64,000 nt of DNA from Betaproteobacteria bacterium (GTDB taxonomy: Bacteria; Pseudomonadota; Gammaproteobacteria; Burkholderiales; SG8-39), in assembly GCA_022340285.1 (NCBI GenBank), contig JAJDOG010000069.1, positions 1-64,000 of the forward strand. Reading direction: 5' to 3'. Below the pieces are notes generated by a model. It was not told the origin of the DNA. It saw nothing but the letters and a program-made list of their open reading frames with translations, and did not search any database. Position 1 is the stretch's first letter; each line of letters begins with the position of its first letter. The position numbers and the translations under genes were made by a program. Of this stretch, positions 53,232-62,549 are shown piece by piece.

Positions 53232-54206
53232 TCAGTGCAACAGCGGCTTCTTCAGAAAATCGCTGCGATCGGCCGATCGCAGGCGAAGGCGCACGAGCTC
53301 GCCGTCACGCGCCAGCGTGAGCGGAACTTCGACCCCTGCGGCGCCGAGGCGCCACACGCGACGGTATAGGTCCGCTAGCCCGGCTACGCGTTCGCCCGCG
53401 ACTTCGAGCACCATGTCCTTCATCCGGATGCCGGCGCGGTGTGCAGGCCCGCCTTCGGCAAGCCCGCCCACGACCAGCTGGCCGCGCACCTCGGTCGTGT
53501 ACATGCCCAGCCAGGGGCGCGCCGGCCGTGCGGGCCGGCCCAGCTTGAGCATGTCGTCGAGGATCGGCCCAAGAAGATCGATCGGTACGATCATATTGCC
53601 CTGGATCGATTGGCCGGCCACGGTCTCCTCGACCAGGAGCGACCCGATGCCGAGCAGCCGGCCCTCGGCGCCGACTAGCGCGGCACCACCCCACTGCGGG
53701 TGCGCCGGCGCCGTGAACACCGCCTCGTCGAGCACGTACTCCCAGTAGCCCGCGAACTCCCGCACCGCGATCACCTTCGCCTTGAGCGCGTGTTCGCGCC
53801 CGCCGCATCCGATGACGATCACGTCGTCGCCGAACATGCAATTCGAGGCCGATCCGCGTGGCAGTGCCGGGACGTCGAGCCGACCGAGTGGCTGCACCAG
53901 GCCGAAACCCGTCGCCTGGTCATACGCGAGGGGATGTCCGGCGACCACCGCACCGCGGTTCGTGGTGAGCCAGACGGTTTCGGCTTCGGTGACCAGATAA
54001 CCGATCGTGAGCACCAGTCCGTCGTCGCGGATGACCACGCCGTTTCCGGTCCGCTCGGTGCCGAGAATCGATGCGGTGAACGCGTCCTCCGGTATCTCGG
54101 CGCGCACCTCCACGACGGCGTCGAGCGCGGCCTCGAGGTCGAACCGCACGTCCTCGGGCTGCGGCTGCACGCTTTCCGGAAATGCCCAGTCGCCGAGTTC
54201 GTCCAT
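53232..54206 (-). CDS. HtrA-like protein lacking the catalytic triad, with PDZ domain
   Basis: The 324-residue protein keeps an HtrA trypsin-like fold (TGNGVVIRDDGLVLTIGYLV; ALKAKVIAVREFAG; LLGIGSLLVEE) and a C-terminal PDZ domain (AGIRMKDMVLEVAGERV). All three catalytic positions are changed: Tyr70 replaces His, Gly100 replaces Asp and Trp172 replaces Ser in what is normally GNSGGP. There is no signal peptide, so it seems cytoplasmic. It may bind peptides as a scaffold or inhibitor. ATG at 54206 begins the fold. Confidence 0.8.
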   Translation of the reverse strand: MDELGDWAFPESVQPQPEDVRFDLEAALDAVVEVRAEIPEDAFTASILGTERTGNGVVIRDDGLVLTIGYLVTEAETVWLTTNRGAVVAGHPLAYDQATGFGLVQPLGRLDVPALPRGSASNCMFGDDVIVIGCGGREHALKAKVIAVREFAGYWEYVLDEAVFTAPAHPQWGGAALVGAEGRLLGIGSLLVEETVAGQSIQGNMIVPIDLLGPILDDMLKLGRPARPARPWLGMYTTEVRGQLVVGGLAEGGPAHRAGIRMKDMVLEVAGERVAGLADLYRRVWRLGAAGVEVPLTLARDGELVRLRLRSADRSDFLKKPLLH

Positions 54207-54340
54207 AGCCGGTGATACGCGCGTTGCGAATCTGTAGGGAGCGGATCGTGGCGGCCGTTCAACCGACGCCAATCGCCAAATCCAGCCGAAATGTTACGCC
54301 AATCCGCCGAATGGGCCCGGCGCGCCCGGCCCGCGGCGCA

Positions 54341-55564
54341 TCATGGATGGCGAGCCCGAAATTCTTCTCGCTCGAGCATCCACGATGCCGCGAAGCCGAT
54401 CACGAGTCCCCAGAACGGCGCCCCGATATTGAAGATCGGCACATCTGCCACCGTGACGAGAAACGTGACCAGCGCGCCCAGTGTGAACCGGTCCTTGAAC
54501 GACACGACGAACGCCGTCTGGAGGATGCGCAGCATCGCCAGCCCCGCCAGCGCCGCGATGAACGCGCCGGGTGCCGCGAGCATCAGGCGGGTGAACACCG
54601 GCGCGGCCAGGCCGAACGCGAGCGCGAGGACTCCCACGAAGATGCCGGCAGTGTAGTGCCGGTGCTTTTCGCCCGAGGCGGAGATGATTGCGTTGACGGG
54701 GCCCGTCAGGCACGTGGACACCGTGCCGACCATCCCGGAGACGATCGATCCCGCGCCGCACGCGGCCGTGATCGCGTTGATCGGTGGTGCGTGGCCCACC
54801 GCGCGCAACACGGCAATGCCTTGGGCGTTCTGCGCCGCGAGCACCGTGATCGCGAGCGGCACGACGAGCTCGACCATCGCCTGCCATGAAAACACCGGCA
54901 CGTACACGTTCGGGCTCGCCAGCGCGAACACATTCGCGCTGCCGGACTCGAACCGGCCCAGCGCTACCACCAGCACTGCGCCCACGATCAGCGCACCGAT
55001 GAGCGGCGGCATCAGACGGCCGAACCGCGGCGCCGCGCTCAGCGCGAGGAATGCCGCGGTCATTGGCGCAGCGATCCAGAAATCGTCGCGGAAGGCGAAG
55101 ACGAGGTCCAGCCCGAAGCGGAGGAAGACACCCGCGACCATGCCCATCACGATCGGCATCGGCACGGCTTCCATCGCCCGGCGTACCCAGCCCGATAGGC
55201 CCAGCACCAACATCAGCACGCCAGTGGCGAGAAAGGCGCCGATCACCTCCGGAAACGTGAGGTGCCCCAGCGCCGGCCCCACGAGCACCGTCCCGGGAAT
55301 CGACCAGAAAAAGACGAGCGGCTGCCGGTACCACCAGCAGAACGCGATGCTTATGAGTCCGTTCAGGAAGAAGGATCCGAAGAGCCACGATGCGAGGTCG
55401 TCGGCCGTGAGCCCGCCGCGCGTGCCCACGGCGAGCACGATGGCGACCGGCGCCGACGCCGCAAAGATGAACGCGACCACCGCGTTGACGGCGTAGAGCC
55501 CGCCGAAATCGGCCAGCACCTGACGCACCGACGGAGGGGGCGCTGCGGGTTTCTCGAGAGGCAT
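54341..55564 (-). CDS. benE: BenE-family benzoate/H+ symporter
   Basis: The 407-residue membrane protein has about twelve helices and BenE motifs: AVGTRGGLTADDLASWLF, STCLTGPVNAI, AGIFVGVLALAFGLAAPVF and IGAPFWGLVIGFAASWML. BenE proteins take up benzoate or related aromatic acids with protons. No benzoate dioxygenase is adjacent. The start is the ATG before PLEKPAAPP; the frame upstream is not membrane-like. A 169-bp gap separates it from a divergent MFS gene. Confidence 0.88.
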   Translation of the reverse strand: MPLEKPAAPPPSVRQVLADFGGLYAVNAVVAFIFAASAPVAIVLAVGTRGGLTADDLASWLFGSFFLNGLISIAFCWWYRQPLVFFWSIPGTVLVGPALGHLTFPEVIGAFLATGVLMLVLGLSGWVRRAMEAVPMPIVMGMVAGVFLRFGLDLVFAFRDDFWIAAPMTAAFLALSAAPRFGRLMPPLIGALIVGAVLVVALGRFESGSANVFALASPNVYVPVFSWQAMVELVVPLAITVLAAQNAQGIAVLRAVGHAPPINAITAACGAGSIVSGMVGTVSTCLTGPVNAIISASGEKHRHYTAGIFVGVLALAFGLAAPVFTRLMLAAPGAFIAALAGLAMLRILQTAFVVSFKDRFTLGALVTFLVTVADVPIFNIGAPFWGLVIGFAASWMLEREEFRARHP

Positions 55565-55733
55565 CGTTCCGGGGTGCGGGTCGCGAAGCGCCTGATTCTC
55601 TCCAGAAAGCGCTGGGCGCACAACACGAAATGGACTTGACCGGTCACTCGGACCGAGGTGCGCCAATCTGCGGTAAGTTCGCGGTGTCCGTGGCGCTTTC
55701 CGCGTCGCGGCCAGCGCCAGGGATGCAAAACCA

Positions 55734-56972
55734 ATGAGCTCAGCGCAAATCGCCGACGCGCCGCAAAGCCGGGTCGAGTCGCCTTACGCCTGGGTGCGTC
55801 TCCTCGCGGCGCTCATGCTCTCGACGTTGGGTGGCGTCGGCATGTGGTCAGTCGTAGTGGTGCTTCCCGCGGTGCAGGCGGAGTTCGACGTCGCGCGCGG
55901 CGCCGCATCACTCCCCTACACGCTCACCATGGTCGGGTTCGGTCTGGGCGGCGTACTGATGGGACGGCTTTCCGACCGGTTCGGCGTCATGGTTCCGGTG
56001 ATCGTCGGCTCCATTGCGCTGAGCGTCGGCATGGTCGCGGCAGGCACCGCAGGAAACCTGTGGCTGTACGCCATTGCGCAGGGTCTGCTGGTCGGCGTCG
56101 GGAGTTCTGCGACCTTCGGACCGCTCGTCGCCGACGTCTCGTTCTGGTTCACTCGCCGGCGCGGCATTGCGGTGGCCATCTGCGCGAGCGGAAACTATGT
56201 CGCAGGGGCGATCTGGCCGCCGGTCGTGCAACACTTCATCGAGACGGACGGCTGGCGCGCAACCAATATCGGCATCGGCATCTTCTGCGTCGTCGCGATG
56301 CTGCCGCTCGCGCTGATCCTGAAGCGACCGGTTCCGATCCTGGACGTCGCGGCGGGCACCGGCACGGCGGCCGGCCGATCGCCGCTCGCCCTGGGCCTCT
56401 CGCCGGCCGCACTGCAGACTCTCCTCGTGATCGCCGGCGTAGCGTGTTGTGTCGCGATGTCGATGCCGCAGGTGCACATCGTGGCCCTGTGCAGCGATCG
56501 GGGCTTCGGCGCTGCACGGGGCGCGCAGATGCTCTCGCTGATGCTCGGATTCGGCATCGTGAGCCGTCTCGTTTCGGGCGTGATCGCCGACCGCATCGGG
56601 GGGGTGCGCACGCTGCTGCTCGGATCGACTCTGCAAGGCGTTGCGCTCGTGCTCTACCTCGGTTCCGAGGGACTCGTATCGCTCTACGTGGTCTCTGCGC
56701 TGTTCGGCCTGTTCCAGGGCGGGATCGTGCCCTCGTATGCGCTGATCGTCCGCGAGTTCTTCTCGCCGAGGGAAGCCGGGGCGCGCATCGGCACCGTGAT
56801 CATGGCCACGCTGTTCGGCATGGCGCTCGGCGGCTGGATGTCGGGCGCGATCTTCGATCTCACGGGCTCGTACGACGCCGCATTCGTGAACGGCATCATC
56901 TGGAACCTGCTCAACGTATCGATTGCGGCCTGGCTGCTCGTGCGTTCGACGCGTCGGTACGCGCACGCCTGA
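55734..56972 (+). CDS. MFS transporter (oxalate:formate antiporter-like)
   Basis: The 412-residue protein has twelve helices and the MFS loop motif GRLSDRFGVMVPV between helices 2 and 3, with GRLVSGVIADRIG-like VSRLVSGVIADRIGGV in the second half. The style (VVLPAVQAEFDVARGAASLP) fits monocarboxylate/oxalate-formate branches. Imports or exports an organic anion of unknown identity. It follows a promoter gap shared with benE. Confidence 0.9.
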   Translation: MSSAQIADAPQSRVESPYAWVRLLAALMLSTLGGVGMWSVVVVLPAVQAEFDVARGAASLPYTLTMVGFGLGGVLMGRLSDRFGVMVPVIVGSIALSVGMVAAGTAGNLWLYAIAQGLLVGVGSSATFGPLVADVSFWFTRRRGIAVAICASGNYVAGAIWPPVVQHFIETDGWRATNIGIGIFCVVAMLPLALILKRPVPILDVAAGTGTAAGRSPLALGLSPAALQTLLVIAGVACCVAMSMPQVHIVALCSDRGFGAARGAQMLSLMLGFGIVSRLVSGVIADRIGGVRTLLLGSTLQGVALVLYLGSEGLVSLYVVSALFGLFQGGIVPSYALIVREFFSPREAGARIGTVIMATLFGMALGGWMSGAIFDLTGSYDAAFVNGIIWNLLNVSIAAWLLVRSTRRYAHA

Positions 56973-57025
56973 GCTGGCCGCGGACGCAAGTCTCGTAAGG
57001 CGACTCTCGAGGGGGAAGGACAAGA

Positions 57026-57511
57026 ATGGCCAAGTACATCCTGACGCTCATCGTCGGCGCGCTGCTCGGCGCCATCGCAGGGTTCGCGCTGGGCATCTTC
57101 GCGTATCCCTACATCTTTCTCGCCGACATCGTCGCGGTGGAAAAGGTCGAGGACCGAGCCGCCCGCAAGATCGTCGCGAAGGGCACGTTCATCCATGCCA
57201 ATCCGTCCGATCCGATTCACCATGGCAAGGGCGGTGTGACCGTTTATGCCGATCTCCTACACCTGGAGAGCGATTTCGAGGTCGGGCCCGGCCCGAAATA
57301 CCACGTCTATCTGGTGCCGGAGCAGAACGTGACACCTGCGACGGAGGTCGCGAGCACGATGTTCGTGGACCTCGGTCGCCTGCGCGCCTTCAAGGGCAGC
57401 CAGAACTATCCGGTCCCGGCCGGCGTGAACCTGGCCGACTTCGGCAGCGTGGTGATCTGGTGCGAACAGTTCGGCGTGCTGATCTCGCCCGCCACGCTCA
57501 GGCACGAGTAA
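57026..57511 (+). CDS. DM13-domain membrane-anchored protein
   Basis: The 161-residue protein has an N-terminal membrane anchor (ILTLIVGALLGAIAGFALGI) and a DM13 domain: GTFIHANPSDPIHHGKGGVT, YHVYLVPEQNVTP and the terminal VVIWCEQFGVLISPATL with the conserved Cys proposed to act in electron transfer. GGGGGAAGG precedes the ATG. It ends 7 bp from the convergent TRAP large permease gene. Confidence 0.87.
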   Translation: MAKYILTLIVGALLGAIAGFALGIFAYPYIFLADIVAVEKVEDRAARKIVAKGTFIHANPSDPIHHGKGGVTVYADLLHLESDFEVGPGPKYHVYLVPEQNVTPATEVASTMFVDLGRLRAFKGSQNYPVPAGVNLADFGSVVIWCEQFGVLISPATLRHE

Positions 57512-57518
57512 CGGCCCC

Positions 57519-58832
57519 TTACGGCGCCATCATCCGCGGCAGGACCAGCGTCAGCTCGGGAAAGGCGACCAGCAGCGCCACCACGAAGAGCGCGATGGCG
57601 ATGAAAGGCGCCACCGACCCGATGATCTCGCGCATCGAGTTGTCCGGTGCCGCGCCCTTGGCGACGAAGAGCAGCAGCCCGAACGGCGGCGTCGCCAGGC
57701 TGATCTCGAGGATCATCAGCATCAGCACGCCGAACCAGACCTGCTCGAAGCCGAACTGCTGCACCAGCGGCATGAACAGCGGCACCGTGATCATCATCAT
57801 GCTCACCTGATCCATGAAGCAGCCGAGGAACATCAGGATCGCGAGCATCGCGATCAGCAGCGCGAGCGGCGTCAGGCCGGCACCCAGCACCGCCGCGGAC
57901 AGCCCGTTCGAGGCCTGCGAGAAGGCCATGATCTGAGAGAACGTGATCGACCCGCAAATGATGAACAGCGTCATCACCGTGAAGCGCAGCGTCTGCCGGA
58001 TCGAGATCACGAAGTTCTTCCGGGTGAGCCGGCGGTAGGCGGCCGCTGCGATCAGCGACGCCGCGGCTCCGAGCGCGGCCGATTCGGTCGGCGTGGCGAT
58101 GCCGCCGATGATCGAGCCGACCACCACTACGAAGATGCCGGAGAGCGGTACCACGTACTTGACGAACGGCATGAGGCGCTCGCGCCACGTCAGCTCGCGC
58201 ACTTCGTAGGGCGGCGCGAGCGACGGATCGAGCCGGCAACGGATGATCACGTAGGCGAAGAAGAGCGCGGCCAGGATCAGCGCCGGGATGATCGAGGCGA
58301 CCAGCAGCGCCCCGACCGGTATCTGCGCGATCGATCCGAGCAGCACCGCCAGCGCTGAGGGAGGGATCAGCATGGCGATCCCGCCCACCGCGACAATCGG
58401 CCCGATCGAGATCGAGGGCTTGTAGCCGCGCCGGTACATCTCGGGCAGCAGCGTCGAGCCGAGCATGGCGGTGTTGGCGATGGTGGAGCCCGACAGTGAG
58501 GCGAAGATCGTTCCGCCGGTGATCGCCACCAGCGACAGCCGGCCCGGCACGCGCGCGATCAGCTTGTCGACCGCGTCGATGGCGCGCTCCGCGATCCCGG
58601 TGTAGAACATGATCTCGCCCATCAGAATGAAGAGCGGGATCGGCAGCAGTGCGAAGCTCTGCACCGAGTCCACGGCGTTGCGCACCAGCTGCAGGATACC
58701 GTTCTCCCCACCCATGAATACGTAGGCGCCGACCAGGTTGGTGGCAAAGAACGCGAACACCACCGGCAGGCCAAGCGCCATGAACAGGATCAGCGTGCCG
58801 AGCAGCACCAGCAGGATCGCGTACCACTCCAC
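57519..58832 (-). CDS. TRAP transporter large permease (DctM)
   Basis: The 437-residue protein has about twelve helices and DctM motifs: PLFILMGEIMFYTGIAERAI, GGIAMLIPPSALAVLLGSIA and ATPTESAALGAAASLI. Length matches the standard DctM. It overlaps closely with the small permease gene (3-bp gap). With the partner genes it forms a complete sodium-dependent organic acid importer. Confidence 0.94.
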   Translation of the reverse strand: MEWYAILLVLLGTLILFMALGLPVVFAFFATNLVGAYVFMGGENGILQLVRNAVDSVQSFALLPIPLFILMGEIMFYTGIAERAIDAVDKLIARVPGRLSLVAITGGTIFASLSGSTIANTAMLGSTLLPEMYRRGYKPSISIGPIVAVGGIAMLIPPSALAVLLGSIAQIPVGALLVASIIPALILAALFFAYVIIRCRLDPSLAPPYEVRELTWRERLMPFVKYVVPLSGIFVVVVGSIIGGIATPTESAALGAAASLIAAAAYRRLTRKNFVISIRQTLRFTVMTLFIICGSITFSQIMAFSQASNGLSAAVLGAGLTPLALLIAMLAILMFLGCFMDQVSMMMITVPLFMPLVQQFGFEQVWFGVLMLMILEISLATPPFGLLLFVAKGAAPDNSMREIIGSVAPFIAIALFVVALLVAFPELTLVLPRMMAP

Positions 58833-58835
58833 GCG

Positions 58836-59378
58836 TCAGATACCTTCTTTGGGCGGCTCGCGCGGTACTTCGCGCGCGGCGCCGAGCGTGCGGCGAAGAA
58901 AGAGCAGCAGCAGGATCAGGAACACCGGCGGCGCGATGCTGTACAGGTACCACTCCGGGAACACGAAGGTTTCGTAGACGAGGTTCTTCGCCGCGTACGA
59001 GCGCCATAGCGCCCGGCCCGAGTAGTACAGCAGCACTGCACAGATCACGGCGCCGAGCGCGTCGCTGCCGTGGCGCACCCACCGGCGCGCGCGCGGCGGG
59101 AGCCGCTCGACGAAGATTTCGATCGCGATATGCCCGTCCTCGCGCAGAACCCAGGGCGCGCCGAGGAACGTGATCGCGTAGAGCGTGTACTCCGCGATGT
59201 CGAGCGACCACGGCGTCGGGAACAATCTGAACGTGCGCGCGGTGACGTCCAGGCAGATCAGCGCGACCAAGCCGCAGAGCAGCGCACCCGCAACCAGGCC
59301 GAGCGCGTCCACCAGCCGGTCGAGCAGCGTGCGCCCCCGCGGCGACTGGGAGAAATTCAATGGGGCCACGGGCGGCAC
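58836..59378 (-). CDS. TRAP transporter small permease (DctQ)
   Basis: The 180-residue protein has four helices and DctQ features: RLVDALGLVAGALLCGLVAL, FLGAPWVLREDGHIAIEIFV and YLYSIAPPVFLILLLLFLRR. It lies between dctP and dctM in the usual P-Q-M order, 3 bp before dctM and 29 bp after dctP. Confidence 0.92.
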   Translation of the reverse strand: MPPVAPLNFSQSPRGRTLLDRLVDALGLVAGALLCGLVALICLDVTARTFRLFPTPWSLDIAEYTLYAITFLGAPWVLREDGHIAIEIFVERLPPRARRWVRHGSDALGAVICAVLLYYSGRALWRSYAAKNLVYETFVFPEWYLYSIAPPVFLILLLLFLRRTLGAAREVPREPPKEGI

Positions 59379-59407
59379 GCCGGGTGGCGCGCCGCCCTTC
59401 TCTCAGG

Positions 59408-60370
59408 CTACTTGCCGCTCAGCAGCGGCCGAATCTTCTTGACGAATTCGGGGTCGCCCTTGGCGAGGTCCTGCCAGTAGATCTCCTCGGCCTGGCGCGC
59501 GAAATCCGCGCCCATGTCGACCGTCTTGATGCCGGCCTTCGCCTGTGCCGCCTTCTGTATGGCATCCTCGCCGGCGCGCCACTTCGGCCATTCGCCCTCG
59601 ACCCAGATCGACATCTTGGTCAGGCAGTCGCGCTGGTCCGCGGCGAGGCCCTTCCACTTGTCGAGGTTGACGATGATCGGCACCGAGGCGCTGATGAAGC
59701 CCGGGTCGTGGCGGAACTTGGTGTACTTGTCCCAGCCGAAGTCCTGGATGCCCCACAGCGGCCAGCCGTATCCCTCGACCGCGCCGCGCTCGAGCGCCGT
59801 GTACACGGCGGGCGGCGCCATGCGCACCGGCTGCGCGCCGAGCGACTTGAAGAACGCATCGTAGATCGGCACCGAGCGCAGGCGCATGCCCTCGAACTTG
59901 CCATCCTTGCCCGGCTTGGTGGTGTAGAGGTGGAACCGCACGCCGTTGAAGAGGTGCGTCAGGTACCAGGCGTTGATCTTCTGGTTGTAGTACTCGTTGA
60001 TCATGGCCCAGGCGCCATTCTCGCGCTGCTCCGCGGACTCGTTGCGCGCCACGCTGATGACGTCGCCCGCCGGAGCCGCGCCGCGAAAGTAGTTCGGCGG
60101 ACCATAGTGCATGTCGACCACGCCGTTCTTCAGCGCGTTCCACTGCTCGAGCGACGGCACCGCCTCGGGACCGACCACGCTGATATTGACCTTGCCGGCG
60201 CATTGCTTGTTGACCTCGTCGACAAAGCGCACGAACTGCCTGGTGACGATCGAGCGTACCGGCAGGAACGCGGCCGCCTTCAGCTTGACTTCGGCTGCGC
60301 CCGCTGGCGTTGCGAACGCAGCGGCCACGATTGCGGCAGTGCAAAACGCACGACGAATGGATTGATCCAC
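59408..60370 (-). CDS. TRAP transporter substrate-binding protein (DctP)
   Basis: The 320-residue precursor has a signal peptide (AFCTAAIVAAAFATPAGAAE) and DctP regions VKLKAAAFLPVRSIVTRQFV, GKFEGMRLRSVPIYDAFFKS (with the substrate-contacting Arg) and ALERGAVEGYGWPLWGIQDF. It captures the organic acid in the periplasm. AGGAGGAG precedes the ATG. Sequence differs clearly from the DctP at 35212, so a different substrate is expected. Confidence 0.93.
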   Translation of the reverse strand: MDQSIRRAFCTAAIVAAAFATPAGAAEVKLKAAAFLPVRSIVTRQFVRFVDEVNKQCAGKVNISVVGPEAVPSLEQWNALKNGVVDMHYGPPNYFRGAAPAGDVISVARNESAEQRENGAWAMINEYYNQKINAWYLTHLFNGVRFHLYTTKPGKDGKFEGMRLRSVPIYDAFFKSLGAQPVRMAPPAVYTALERGAVEGYGWPLWGIQDFGWDKYTKFRHDPGFISASVPIIVNLDKWKGLAADQRDCLTKMSIWVEGEWPKWRAGEDAIQKAAQAKAGIKTVDMGADFARQAEEIYWQDLAKGDPEFVKKIRPLLSGK

Positions 60371-60461
60371 GGTCTCCTCCTCTCAATCCGGTTGGGTTGC
60401 GAACCCAGTCTAGCGATTGCGACAGATCGGGGCAAGCGAGACCGGGGAATGCACCCTGGCG

Positions 60462-61601
60462 TCAATCCAACGTGCGGCGATAGAAGCGCAGCCCGATCAG
60501 GATCACCGCGAGCATGAACGCGACGATCGGCCAGATCTGCGGCCAGAGCACATCCAGGCCGTTCCCCTTCAGAAGAATGCCGCGGACCAGCAGGAGGAAA
60601 TGCGTGAGCGGCAGCACGTTGCCGATCCATTGCGCCCATTCGGGCATCCCGCGAAAGGGAAACATGAATCCCGAGAGAAGAATGGAGGGCAGGAAGAAGA
60701 AGAACGTCATCTGCATCGCCTGCAGCTGGTTCCGCGCGATCGACGAGAACATGATGCCCAGCGTCAGGTTCGCCGCGATGAAGATGAGCACCACGCCGAG
60801 CAGGAGCAGCAGGCTTCCCTGCATCGGCACGCCGAAGACGAACCGCGCCGCGAGCAGGATCAGTGCCACCTGAATCAGGCCGATCAGAATGTAGGGCACG
60901 ATCTTCCCGGTCATGACCTCGATCGGCAGCGCCGGAGTCGAAAGCAGGTTCTCGAACGTCCCGCGCTCGCGCTCGCGGGTGATAGCAAGCCCGGTCATCA
61001 GGATCATCGTCATGGTGAGGATGGTCCCGAGCAGCCCGGGTACGATGTTGTAGGCAACGACGCCTTCCGGGTTGTAGCGTCGCTGAACGCGTATGTCGAC
61101 GGGCGGCGGTGCGGGAATCGACCTGCCCAGCACGCCCTGGAGATCGCGCGTGAGCGCGGTCGCCGCAATGCGCTGAACCGCCGACACCGCGTTGGACACT
61201 GCAGTCGGATCCGTGGCATCCGCCTCGACGAGCACCTCGGGACGCTCGCCTCGCGCCAGCTTGCGCGAGAAATCCGCCGGGATGGTCACCACGAACTGCG
61301 CGACGCCCTCGGCGATCATCCGCTGTGCCTCGGCCTCGTTCGGCGCGAGGCTTGTCACCTTGAAGTAGCCGGTGTTCTCGAGCGCGGCGACGAAGCTGCG
61401 GGAGAAGATGCTCGAGTCCGCTGCGTACACGACCGTTGGAAGATTCTTCGGGTCGGTGTTGATCGCGAAGCCGAAGAGGAGCAGCTGGAGCACCGGGATA
61501 CCGACGATCATCCCGAAGGTCAGCCGGTCGCGCTTGACCTGGATGAACTCCTTGACGAGGATGCCGATCCACCGGCGATACGAGAAGACCGACCTGCTCA
61601 T
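60462..61601 (-). CDS. ABC-2 permease (YbhS/R-like efflux)
   Basis: The 379-residue protein has one N-terminal helix, a periplasmic loop of about 150 residues (PTVVYAADSSIFSRSFVAAL; RRYNPEGVVAYNIVPGL) and five C-terminal helices with RERERGTFENLLSTP and IARNQLQAMQM. This is the YhgE/Pip-like ABC-2 exporter layout. The ATG overlaps the ATPase stop by 4 bp. E. coli has two such permeases (YbhS, YbhR); only one is present here. Confidence 0.92.
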   Translation of the reverse strand: MSRSVFSYRRWIGILVKEFIQVKRDRLTFGMIVGIPVLQLLLFGFAINTDPKNLPTVVYAADSSIFSRSFVAALENTGYFKVTSLAPNEAEAQRMIAEGVAQFVVTIPADFSRKLARGERPEVLVEADATDPTAVSNAVSAVQRIAATALTRDLQGVLGRSIPAPPPVDIRVQRRYNPEGVVAYNIVPGLLGTILTMTMILMTGLAITRERERGTFENLLSTPALPIEVMTGKIVPYILIGLIQVALILLAARFVFGVPMQGSLLLLLGVVLIFIAANLTLGIMFSSIARNQLQAMQMTFFFFLPSILLSGFMFPFRGMPEWAQWIGNVLPLTHFLLLVRGILLKGNGLDVLWPQIWPIVAFMLAVILIGLRFYRRTLD

Positions 61602-62533
61602 TGTCTCGCCTCGTCGGGTGCCCGGGCCATGAGACTGATGAAGACGTCCTCGAGCCCCGCGTCGATACGCTCCGCGTGGTGCCCGGGACCGAGCGTCAGA
61701 CTCTTGAGAGATTGCTCGAGCGCCGCCGCGTCCCGGCCGGTGACGTGCACGGTCGCGCCGAAGGGCGTGATGTGCTCGACGCCAGGTTTGCCGCGCAGGC
61801 GATCGACGACTTCGACCAGGTCGGGGCCGCTGACCGACCACGCCGTGAGGTGCTGCGCGGCGATGACCTCGGCGGCGGTGCCCTTTGCGAGCAGCGTTCC
61901 CGCCGAAATGTAGGCGAGCCGGTGGCAGCGCTCCGCTTCGTCCATGTAGTGGGTCGAGACCAGCACCGAGATGCCCTGCGCAGCCAGGCGGTAGATCTCT
62001 TCCCAGAAATCACGGCGTGCCTTAGGGTCGACGCCCGCCGTCGGCTCGTCGAGCAGCAGGAGCTTCGGGCGGTGCAGCAGGCATGCCGCGAGCGCCAGAC
62101 GTTGCTTCCATCCTCCCGAGAGCTCGCCCGCGAGCTGATCACGCCGGTCGGCCAACCCGAGTTCCTCCACCGCTTCGGCCACGACGCGCGTGCGGTCGTG
62201 CATGCCGTACATTCGGGCGACGAAATCCAGATTCTCGCGGATGGTGAGATCCTCCCAGAGCGAGAAGCGCTGCGTCATGTAGCCGACCTCGCGCTTGATG
62301 GCCGCCGTCTCGCGGATGACGTCGAACCCGAGGCAGGTCCCGCTGCCGCTGTCCGGCGTGAGGAGTCCGCACAGCATGCGAATCGAGGTTGTCTTGCCGC
62401 TGCCGTTGGGCCCGAGAAAACCGAAGATCTCGCCGCGGTTCACCGAAAGCGTGAGATCGCGGACGACGTGCTTGGCGCCGAAATGCTTGTTCAAGCCGGT
62501 CACGTCGATGGCGGGCCCGCTGTTCCCGTTCAT
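61598..62533 (-). CDS. ABC transporter ATP-binding protein (YbhF-like, single domain)
   Basis: The 311-residue ATPase has Walker A LGPNGSGKTTSIRM, signature LSGGWKQRLALAAC and Walker B LLLLDEPTAGVDPKAR. E. coli YbhF has two such domains fused; this one has a single domain. It is followed by the permease with a 4-bp overlap and preceded after 16 bp by the HlyD-like gene. Confidence 0.94.
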   Translation of the reverse strand: MNGNSGPAIDVTGLNKHFGAKHVVRDLTLSVNRGEIFGFLGPNGSGKTTSIRMLCGLLTPDSGSGTCLGFDVIRETAAIKREVGYMTQRFSLWEDLTIRENLDFVARMYGMHDRTRVVAEAVEELGLADRRDQLAGELSGGWKQRLALAACLLHRPKLLLLDEPTAGVDPKARRDFWEEIYRLAAQGISVLVSTHYMDEAERCHRLAYISAGTLLAKGTAAEVIAAQHLTAWSVSGPDLVEVVDRLRGKPGVEHITPFGATVHVTGRDAAALEQSLKSLTLGPGHHAERIDAGLEDVFISLMARAPDEARQ

Positions 62534-62549
62534 CGGGTTTCGCTCCCGC

